Origin: Pseudomonas sp. GGS8
GTDB lineage: Bacteria > Pseudomonadota > Gammaproteobacteria > Pseudomonadales > Pseudomonadaceae
Assembly (NCBI RefSeq): GCF_024168645.1
Contig: NZ_JALJWF010000001.1
Location: 1,107,001-1,171,000, forward strand
DNA length: 64,000 nucleotides
Direction of reading: 5' to 3'
The notes under the pieces were generated by a model. The model had not been told where the DNA came from and searched no databases. It saw only the letters and a list, made by a program, of their open reading frames with translations. Made by a program: the position numbers and the translations under genes. Positions within the stretch are counted from its first letter, which is position 1. Each line of letters begins with the position of its first letter. Of this stretch, positions 1 through 6,326 are shown in pieces.

Positions 1-68
1 CCAAGCGCTCCGAAGGCCTGGATAAACCCAAGGCTGGCTGGTTCAACCGGTTGAGGGGCGTGCAGTGA
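1..68 (+). CDS. tadZ: TadZ/CpaE-like protein, C-terminal tail (5' cut by window)
   Basis: The frame read from base 3 is open and gives 21 residues ending KPKAGWFNRLRGVQ before a TGA at 66-68. The stop overlaps the GTG start of tadA in a GTGA junction, the usual sign of translational coupling. In Tad loci the gene directly before tadA encodes the MinD-like localisation ATPase TadZ/CpaE, so the name rests on position only; no catalytic motif lies in this fragment. Confidence 0.55.
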   Translation, partial: KRSEGLDKPKAGWFNRLRGVQ

Positions 69-1345
69 GCGGGGAAAAACTCTTCGGCGCCCCCTCGCAC
101 GGGCCGATCGGCAATACCGACCACGAAGGCCTGAAACTGGTGCTGCACCGCTACATCATCGACGCCATCGAAGAGTCCGGAAAAAACCTGCTGGAAGGGT
201 CGCAGCCCATGCTGTCGCAGTTCGTCACCGACAAAGTCGCCGAATACATCGCCCGTCTGCACCTGGCGATTTCCCGGTATGAGATGGAACGGTTGGCGGA
301 AGAAATCGTCGACGAACTCACCGGCTTCGGTCCGCTGGAAGTGCTGCTGCGCGACTCAGCGGTGACCGAGATATTGGTCAACGGCCCGCACCGGGTGTTC
401 GTCGAACGCGAGGGAGTGTTGCACCTCAGTGACCTGCGGTTCATCGACGACCACCATGTCGAGCGGGTCATGCAACGGATTCTCGCGCCCCTGGGCCGAC
501 GGCTCGACGAGTCTTCGCCGATGGTCGATGCGCGCCTGCCCGATGGCAGCCGGGTCAACGCGATCATTCCACCGATTGCCCTCGACGGCCCGTGCCTGTC
601 GATTCGAAAATTCCGCAAGGACATGCTCAAAAGCACCGACCTGATGGCGATGCAAACCATCGACCAGGCGATCTTCGAGTTCATTCAGGAGGCCGTGGGC
701 AAGCGTTGCAATATCCTGGTCAGCGGCGGTACCGGCACCGGCAAGACCACACTGCTGAACATTCTCAGCCAATTGATCGCCCCTCACGAACGGCTGGTCA
801 CCATCGAAGACGTCGCCGAACTGCAACTCGGCCATCCTCACGTGGTACGCCTGGAAACCCGGCCGCCGAATGCCGAAGGCCATGGCGAAGTGAAGGCCAG
901 CGACCTGATTCGCAACGCGCTGCGGATGCGCCCGGACCGGATCATCCTCGGCGAGATTCGCGGCGTCGAAGTGGTCGACGTACTCACGGCAATGAACACC
1001 GGGCACGATGGCTCCATGAGCACCGTGCACGCCAACAATGCCCAGGATGCGCTGTTGCGTCTGGAGACGCTGGTGGGCCTGACCGGACGGCTCATTGCCG
1101 AACGCACCCTGCGGCAAATGATTTGCGCGGCGCTGGACGTGGTGATCCAACTGACTCGCTTGCCCGATGGCCGCCGTTGCGTCAGCGAAGTGGTGGAGGT
1201 CGTCGGTATTCGTGATGACGTCTACGTGACCAACACCCTGTTCCGCTTCGACCGACACACCGGCCGCGGTTTTCTGCGCGAGGCAGTCAACCCCGCCGGC
1301 GACAAACTGCGTCGCGAGTCGGCGCTCTCTCCCTTGGCGTATTGA
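65..1345 (+). CDS. tadA: TadA/CpaF-type secretion ATPase of the Flp pilus
   Basis: This is a 426-residue hexameric secretion ATPase (GspE/VirB11 superfamily, CpaF/TadA branch) that powers assembly of the Tad/Flp pilus at the inner membrane. A Walker A motif GGTGTGKTT lies near residues 220-228, followed by the Asp/His boxes (TIEDVAELQL, GEIRG) and the STVHANN motif typical of the family. The start is the GTG that overlaps the tadZ stop; it gives MSGEKLFG at the N-terminus. The next gene, tadB, begins 10 bases after the stop, so the genes form one operon. Length is normal for CpaF proteins. Assignment is secure at family level and is supported by the tadB/tadC neighbours. Confidence 0.93.
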   Translation: MSGEKLFGAPSHGPIGNTDHEGLKLVLHRYIIDAIEESGKNLLEGSQPMLSQFVTDKVAEYIARLHLAISRYEMERLAEEIVDELTGFGPLEVLLRDSAVTEILVNGPHRVFVEREGVLHLSDLRFIDDHHVERVMQRILAPLGRRLDESSPMVDARLPDGSRVNAIIPPIALDGPCLSIRKFRKDMLKSTDLMAMQTIDQAIFEFIQEAVGKRCNILVSGGTGTGKTTLLNILSQLIAPHERLVTIEDVAELQLGHPHVVRLETRPPNAEGHGEVKASDLIRNALRMRPDRIILGEIRGVEVVDVLTAMNTGHDGSMSTVHANNAQDALLRLETLVGLTGRLIAERTLRQMICAALDVVIQLTRLPDGRRCVSEVVEVVGIRDDVYVTNTLFRFDRHTGRGFLREAVNPAGDKLRRESALSPLAY

Positions 1346-1355
1346 GGGTCACGGC

Positions 1356-2240
1356 ATGCTCAAACCGGCGCTGCTCATCCTGCTTTGCCTGACGCTGTTG
1401 GGGGTGTCGATCCGTTTGTTCTACAACAGTCTGCGCCAGGCCGGCATCGACCGAACCCTCGGCCGCCTGACCCAGGGGCAACCGCAACTGACCGTGGCGA
1501 AATCATCCTGGTCGGGCCTGGAGCGGGCCTTTCTACGTGCCGGCCTCGGGCGCCCCACCGAGCGTATCGGGTCGTGGCTGCTGCTCTGGGCCTTGGGCGT
1601 TTTGCTGGGCTTTGCCCTTGCGGGCTGGTTCGGTTTTTTGATGTTGTTGCTGGCGCCACCCCTGGCTCTGCGGCTGTACATCAGTTGGCGCTATCAGCGC
1701 CGGCTCAAGCGCATGATCGAACAACTGCCGACGCTGCTCGATCACACCGTGCGCAGCCTGAAGTCCGGACGCACCCTGGCCGATGCAGTGCTGGGCGCCA
1801 TCAACGCCGCCGAAGCGCCACTGAAAGACGCCATGGGTCGGGTTCAGCGCAACGTGCACTTGGGCGTCAGCCTGCCGGACGCCGTCTCGGACCTCGCCGA
1901 GCTGTATGAGAAAGATGAGTTTCGCCTGTTCGCGCTGGGTCTGAAGGTCAATCACCGCTACGGCGGCAATGCCAGTGAGCTGTTTGAGAACCTGATCAAA
2001 ATGATCCGCGAACGAGACCAGGCGGCGCGCCAACTGCGCGCCATGACCGGCGAAACCCGCGTCACGGCCGTGGTGCTGGGGCTGATGCCAGTGGGGCTTG
2101 CCGGCTATTTTTTGGTGTCCAATCCGAAATACCTGCTGGCCATGTGGAACAGCGGCTCGGGACAAATGATGCTGGCGACCGCGTTCGGTTTACAGGTCGT
2201 GGGCTGCCTGGCGCTGTGGCGCATGTTGCGAAGCGTATGA
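1356..2240 (+). CDS. tadB: TadB, inner-membrane platform protein of the Tad pilus
   Basis: TadB is one of the two polytopic T2SSF-type platform proteins that link the TadA ATPase to pilin assembly. The 294-residue product has an N-terminal transmembrane helix (residues about 3-18), a further hydrophobic pair near 65-105, a cytoplasmic helical T2SSF domain with the segment LPTLLDHTVRSLKSGRTL, and C-terminal helices. It follows tadA by 10 bases and its stop overlaps the tadC start (ATGA), so synthesis of TadB and TadC is probably coupled. Confidence 0.9.
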   Translation: MLKPALLILLCLTLLGVSIRLFYNSLRQAGIDRTLGRLTQGQPQLTVAKSSWSGLERAFLRAGLGRPTERIGSWLLLWALGVLLGFALAGWFGFLMLLLAPPLALRLYISWRYQRRLKRMIEQLPTLLDHTVRSLKSGRTLADAVLGAINAAEAPLKDAMGRVQRNVHLGVSLPDAVSDLAELYEKDEFRLFALGLKVNHRYGGNASELFENLIKMIRERDQAARQLRAMTGETRVTAVVLGLMPVGLAGYFLVSNPKYLLAMWNSGSGQMMLATAFGLQVVGCLALWRMLRSV

Positions 2241-3127
2241 AAATAGCCCTGCTGATGAGCGCACTGCTGTTTCTGGCGGCCACGCTGTTGCTGCTCATCG
2301 GCCTGCTGGACCAGCACCGGCGTGCGCGCCAGGTGGCCCAACGGCTGGACGGCAAACCGCCAAGCGACCCTCGCGTCAGTCACTGGCTCCACATGCTGGG
2401 CGACAGCCGCATCGGTCAGCGTTCGATCCAACTGGACAACGAAACCCAAACGCTGCTCAACCGCCTCGGCTGGCGTAGCGCCCGACAACGCTCGCTGTTC
2501 GCAGCCTGCCAGATCGGCACGCCGGTACTTGCGTTGGCCCTGAGCCTGTTGATCCAAGGCCTGTTCTTCCCGCAGGTGACCAACCACTGGATCACCCCGA
2601 CCTTCGCCACCGCCCTCGGCTACCTGCTGCCCAAACGCTTGCTGGCCGCCGCCGCGCAGCAGCGGCAAAAACAATTGGCGATCGAGATATCGACCTTCAT
2701 TCCACTGCTGCGCATCCTGTTCGAATCCGGCATGGCGGTGGAACAATCACTGCGAGTGTTGAGCGTCGAAGGCAAACAACTGCTACCGTCCCTGACCCAC
2801 GAACTGCGCCTGATACTGGCGCGGGTCGACTCCGGCCTGGAACTGGGCGAAGAACTGAACAAGGCCACCCAATTGCTCGCGGTGGACGAATTCACCGACA
2901 CCTGCGTGATCCTTCAACAGTTGATCCACCAGGGCGGCGGCGCGATGAAATCATTGCTGGCGCTCAAGCTGCTGCTCGATGACCGACGCCTGACTCGCTT
3001 GCAGGAATACATCTCCAAGATGTCCGCCAAAATGTCCGTGGTGATGATGTTGTTCCTCTTCCCGGCATTGCTGATCGTGCTGGCCGGACCGAGCTTCACC
3101 GCTCTGGCGCGGGCTTTTGGTTCTTGA
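2237..3127 (+). CDS. tadC: TadC, inner-membrane platform protein of the Tad pilus
   Basis: This 296-residue protein is the second T2SSF-type platform subunit. I start it at the ATG of the ATGA overlap with tadB; an upstream in-frame ATG at 2144 would lie deep inside tadB and is unlikely. Residues 1-20 form a transmembrane helix, further helices occur near 95-130 and at the C-terminus (MSVVMMLFLFPALLIVLAG), and the central cytoplasmic domain carries IPLLRILFESGMAVEQSLRVL-like T2SSF sequence. In P. aeruginosa a TPR lipoprotein gene, tadD, follows tadC; here a REP pair and an unrelated gene follow. Confidence 0.9.
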   Translation: MKIALLMSALLFLAATLLLLIGLLDQHRRARQVAQRLDGKPPSDPRVSHWLHMLGDSRIGQRSIQLDNETQTLLNRLGWRSARQRSLFAACQIGTPVLALALSLLIQGLFFPQVTNHWITPTFATALGYLLPKRLLAAAAQQRQKQLAIEISTFIPLLRILFESGMAVEQSLRVLSVEGKQLLPSLTHELRLILARVDSGLELGEELNKATQLLAVDEFTDTCVILQQLIHQGGGAMKSLLALKLLLDDRRLTRLQEYISKMSAKMSVVMMLFLFPALLIVLAGPSFTALARAFGS

Positions 3128-3141
3128 AAGACTGACGATCC

Positions 3142-3280
3142 TGTAGGAGCGAGCCTGTGGCGAGGGGGCTTGCCCCCGTTGGGCTGCGAAGCTGCCCCAA
3201 AATCTCTGGTGGTCCAAAGATCTTGTGAGTGCTACGCACTCAAACGGGGGCAAGCCCCCTCGCCACAGGTCGCTCCTACA
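3142..3280. repeat. Pseudomonas REP pair (BIME-like) after tadC
   Basis: The left arm TGTAGGAGCGAGCCTGTGGC and its continuation GAGGGGGCTTGCCCCCG is repeated in inverted orientation at the right end (CGGGGGCAAGCCCCCTC, then GCCACAGGTCGCTCCTACA). Each arm also contains its own GGGGGCTTGCCCCC palindrome. This is the familiar Pseudomonas extragenic palindrome arranged as a convergent pair, and it may stabilise the 3' end of the tad transcript. Confidence 0.85.
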
Positions 3281-3286
3281 AGGGGG

Positions 3287-3661
3287 TTAGCAGTGTGGCG
3301 CGGGTTTTGGTACGTCGACGTTATCCAGCACCCGATTCACCGCCAGCTCGGCCAGCATGATCACCTGCTGAATCGCCAGGAGCGTATGCCGCTGCGGAGC
3401 GTCGACATAGGCGGCGATGTCGCTGGTCATGACGCTGGCCGAGGCCAGTGATTCGCAGACATGGGCCAGCAGGCTTTCGTTGTCCATGTCCGGGGCGACC
3501 TGAAACATCCTGCTTGGTTTGCGGCCTTCGGGTTGTTTGGGTGGTGGCTTGAGGTAGTGGTCGAGCGCGCGTTCGGCGGCTTCGTTGAGTTTTTTGGAAT
3601 CGGGGGATTCGTAGGGGGAAACGTCGTCGGTTTCAGGGGGATTCGGTGTGGCTTTGAACAT
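3287..3661 (-). CDS. DUF6124 (formerly DUF3077) family protein
   Basis: This is a 124-residue protein with the Pseudomonas signature MFKATPNPPETDDVSPYESP and the C-terminal helical core containing SVMTSDIAAYVDAPQRHTLLAIQQ. The family is common and multicopy in fluorescent pseudomonads and has no assigned function. I begin at the ATG at 3661, preceded by GAGAG, rather than at the upstream ATG at 3799 that would add 46 non-conserved residues. It sits between two REP elements, where the reference tad locus carries tadD. Confidence 0.8.
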   Translation of the reverse strand: MFKATPNPPETDDVSPYESPDSKKLNEAAERALDHYLKPPPKQPEGRKPSRMFQVAPDMDNESLLAHVCESLASASVMTSDIAAYVDAPQRHTLLAIQQVIMLAELAVNRVLDNVDVPKPAPHC

Positions 3662-4426
3662 AGTGAAATCTCTCGGTTTATGAAATGGAGCCACTTCCAA
3701 TTGCCGCGACGCAATTTGGAGGTGGCAGCTGTACGCGGGTTCGCGGACCGAGAACCGAGAACTCGGCATACCCGAGGGTATCCCGCGCACAGTCGCCATG
3801 ACACGAAACGACAGACACCAGAAAGTGCTGTTGTTAGGTGGTGCGATTATGCATCAGTTCGGCGGACCGCGAAGCCCGATCGCTGAATTGTCAGCGACGG
3901 ACAAAGGCTAGAGATTCCACTTCCGACGGACAACCTGAAAAACATGTGGGAAGGTTCTGACGTTTTTACCGACCAATAAACATCGTTGCCTGTAAGGCCA
4001 CCATCGCGAGCAAGCCCGCTCCCACAATGGAGCGGCATACACCCGCCAAACTACAGGCGGAGCGTTAGCTCGCCTCGCCAGCTTTTGATCTTGATTCACC
4101 CGCCCCTTCGGGAGGCCTCGTTCCGGTGTTCATCTGGGGATTGGCGCGCAGCGCCGTTCGACGCAGTCGAACGCATCGCATGTAGGTTGAAGCGAAGCCA
4201 ACCGTAGGGCGATGCCCCCAGATGGATACCGGAGCGAAGGAACGCCGAGCCTTAGCGAGGGGCCGTACGTTCAGGGCGAGACCTTTTGGTTCCTTTTGGG
4301 GCGTTTGCCAAAAGGGACTCGCTGTAAGAGCGAAACCATAGGTGGTCGTTACCGCAGAAATGGATATGTACCCGATCAACAAGAACCTGGTCGGCTACCA
4401 GGCCGCCAAGATCAAGAGACAGAAAC
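3662..4426. other. Long intergenic stretch with REP and a larger dispersed repeat
   Basis: About 765 bases without a convincing gene. It holds the DUF6124 promoter region, a single REP core (CCATCGCGAGCAAGCCCGCTC, 4000-4025) and, from about 4086 to 4400, a GC-rich block described separately. Short open frames here overlap each other and have no ribosome binding sites. Confidence 0.6.
4086..4400. repeat. Probable dispersed Pseudomonas repeat with a spurious ORF
   Basis: The block runs from a GCCTCGCCAGC-like left end through AGATGGATACCGGAGCGAAG to GGTGGTCGTTACCGCAGAAA. Its minus strand carries an open frame (4065-4382) starting MLIGYISISAVTTTYGFALTA. From memory, this sequence recurs in many Pseudomonas genomes and is annotated as short hypothetical proteins, which is what a repeat with an accidental frame would produce. 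It has no clear Shine-Dalgarno sequence and ends in a low-complexity tail. I therefore list it as a repeat, not a gene. Confidence 0.45.
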
Positions 4427-5218
4427 TCAGTGCGCAGAAACCCGCCGTCCCCCAGCATTCCCGGGCGACAACGCCAACGCCACCTGCGTACGATTATGCA
4501 TATGCGTCAACCGCAACACCTGCGACACATAAAGCTTCACCGTGTTCTCGGTAATCCCCAACTCACAGGCAATCTGATAATTGGTCTGCCCCTTGCCCAC
4601 CAACTGCGCCACCTCCAACTGCCGCGGCGACAGCTGATTGAACACCGCCGGCATCCCCACCACCCGCTCCGTTTCACTGCGCGCACCGTCAACCGAACCT
4701 GACGCAGGCTCCGGGGACGCTCCCCGACGAACCTTGTCCAGATCCTGATAAAGCTCATCGATCGATTCACAAAGGTACTGCAGCTTCTGACTCAAATGCC
4801 CCAACTGCAGGTTTTTCTGCCGCTCTTGCAAGGCCACTTCCTGGCGCTGCAAACCTTCAAGCAACTCAGCCAGATCAAACGGCTTCTGATAGTAATCGGC
4901 GAACCCGGTACGCAAAGCCTTGATCACATCCTGCTTGTTCGCATGCCCGGTGAGCATGATCGCCTCGAACGCCCGGTGCTTGCCGGACAACCGTTGCAGC
5001 GCCTGGACAAGCTGGATGCCATCCATGTCAGGCATCTGCAAATCACACAACACCAGACCGATATTCACGTCTTCGCTGAAACGCTCGATCGCCTGATGGC
5101 CAGACTGACAAGGCACACAGCGATAACCATTGCGCTCGATGAACTCGCAAAGTTCTTCGACAATCAACGGCTCATCATCAACCACAAGAACTTTTACTGC
5201 CGAGGTAAGCTTGTTCAC
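4427..5218 (-). CDS. pprB: PprB-like response regulator (REC plus LuxR HTH)
   Basis: A 263-residue two-component regulator. The receiver domain (residues about 8-125) has the acidic pair in VLVVDDEPL, the phospho-acceptor Asp in LVLCDLQMPD and the conserved Lys in YYQKPF. A coiled linker precedes the C-terminal LuxR-type HTH (LSPRQLEVAQLVGKGQTN to ITENTVKLYVSQVL). I chose the GTG at 5218 because GGAG lies correctly before it; the ATG at 5230 lacks a site. In P. aeruginosa PprB activates the tad/flp genes and other biofilm factors, and the adjacent fppA, pseudopilin and pprA genes match that locus. Confidence 0.85.
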   Translation of the reverse strand: MNKLTSAVKVLVVDDEPLIVEELCEFIERNGYRCVPCQSGHQAIERFSEDVNIGLVLCDLQMPDMDGIQLVQALQRLSGKHRAFEAIMLTGHANKQDVIKALRTGFADYYQKPFDLAELLEGLQRQEVALQERQKNLQLGHLSQKLQYLCESIDELYQDLDKVRRGASPEPASGSVDGARSETERVVGMPAVFNQLSPRQLEVAQLVGKGQTNYQIACELGITENTVKLYVSQVLRLTHMHNRTQVALALSPGNAGGRRVSAH

Positions 5219-5309
5219 GTGCCACTCCATGCCAAGTCTGGCTTGGCCGCTCCTGCACCGACACCACGGGCCGTACAACAACTGTTTTGAAAGTAGACGC
5301 ACTTTCCAA

Positions 5310-5321
5310 CTATGTACATAG
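5310..5321. promoter_or_regulatory. 12-bp perfect palindrome upstream of pprB
   Basis: CTATGTACATAG reads the same on both strands and lies in the only intergenic gap between fppA and pprB, about 90 bases before the pprB start. It could be an operator for a dimeric regulator. No direct evidence ties it to PprB itself. Confidence 0.3.
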
Positions 5322-5339
5322 AACAGGTGCCCCCCCCGA

Positions 5340-5810
5340 CTAATGCATCCAGGCCAGTGTGAGCAACACACCCACCAGCACGAATGGTGCAAAGGGCTGT
5401 TTTTTTGACATGCCAGGCTGCAGGTAACGAAGACGCGCCCTAAGCCTCTGCCCCATATGCAGCCAGAGTCTTGGCGCCAGCAGCAGCCAGAACGCACTGG
5501 CCAACCCGGCCCCCATAAAACCGCCGAGCAGGTGCATACCGTCCGTCGCAAGGCCCAGCGTCGCCATCAGCTTCACGTCACCGGCCCCCAAATGTCGCAC
5601 TGCATAACCGGGCAAGGTGAAGGCCAATGCCAACAACAAAGCCCAGCCGCCCTGCACCGCTTCGGCCCCCAGCCATGTGGTACCCGTCCACAACAGATAA
5701 GCCAGCGCCAACACACCTGCGCCAACGGTCAGGCCATTGGCGATGTGGCGCTCTCGGGCATCCTGTGCCGCGCAAAGCGTCAGCCAGATGAGTAGGACAA
5801 GGCTCTGCAT
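5340..5810 (-). CDS. fppA: FppA/TadV-type A24 prepilin peptidase
   Basis: A 156-residue polytopic aspartic peptidase that cleaves the leader of Flp prepilin and of the TadE/F pseudopilins at the inner membrane. The two catalytic aspartates are visible: one in AAQDARERHIAN (near residue 17) and one in HLGAGDVKL, the GxGD motif. Hydrophobic helices occupy most of the rest. It lacks the N-terminal methyltransferase domain of PilD-type enzymes, as expected for the short Tad/archaeal-like class. It lies between pprB and the divergent pseudopilin gene. Confidence 0.9.
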   Translation of the reverse strand: MQSLVLLIWLTLCAAQDARERHIANGLTVGAGVLALAYLLWTGTTWLGAEAVQGGWALLLALAFTLPGYAVRHLGAGDVKLMATLGLATDGMHLLGGFMGAGLASAFWLLLAPRLWLHMGQRLRARLRYLQPGMSKKQPFAPFVLVGVLLTLAWMH

Positions 5811-5885
5811 CGGGTAAAAATCGTCCGTTTTGGCTGAATGATTCTATGCTGACACTACGCAGTAATTGTCAGGGTAGACGCACTC

Positions 5886-6326
5886 ATGAAAACAGGCCTC
5901 CCCCGCAAACAAAAAGGTGCCGTGGCGATTGAGTTCGCTCTGGTGTTCGTGATTTTTTTCGCCGTGTTTTATGGGTTGGTCAGTTACAGCCTACCGCTGT
6001 TACTGATGCAATCGTTCAATAAATCCACGGCCGAAGCGGTGCGCCGCAGTGTGGCGCTGGACCCAAGCACCGCCAATTACGACAGCGCCGTACGGACCGT
6101 TGCCACCACCGAACTGACCCGGCAGCTGGCCTGGATTCCCGCTGCGCTGAACTTCAACGTGGCCACCGACGCCAGTGCCACCTACACCGGTGGCGTGCTG
6201 ACGGTCACCATCAACTACCCCACCAGTAAACTGAATCAAGTGCTGCCGTTCCTGGTGCTGCCGGGGATCGGCTCGGTGCCCAATCTGCCGCCGACCCTCA
6301 CGGCCCAATCGAGCCTGCAGTTTTGA
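5886..6326 (+). CDS. TadE/TadF-like pseudopilin
   Basis: A 146-residue minor pilin-like protein. The N-terminus has a short basic leader followed by KGAVAIEFALVFVIFFAVFY: a prepilin-type Gly cleavage site, the Glu at +5 and a long hydrophobic helix, all hallmarks of TadE/TadF substrates of the A24 peptidase. The remaining periplasmic part is Thr/Ala rich. Its stop overlaps the TTG start of pprA (TTGA). It corresponds by position to P. aeruginosa PA4294. Whether it is TadE or TadF cannot be settled by eye. Confidence 0.8.
   Translation: MKTGLPRKQKGAVAIEFALVFVIFFAVFYGLVSYSLPLLLMQSFNKSTAEAVRRSVALDPSTANYDSAVRTVATTELTRQLAWIPAALNFNVATDASATYTGGVLTVTINYPTSKLNQVLPFLVLPGIGSVPNLPPTLTAQSSLQF

Noticed and set aside
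2725..2745. GTTCGAATCC-like tRNA T-loop sequence
   Set aside because: It lies inside tadC in frame and no acceptor stem or anticodon arm can be folded around it.
4065..4382. 105-residue minus-strand ORF as a gene
   Set aside because: No ribosome binding site, low-complexity end and likely membership in a dispersed repeat; kept as a repeat instead.
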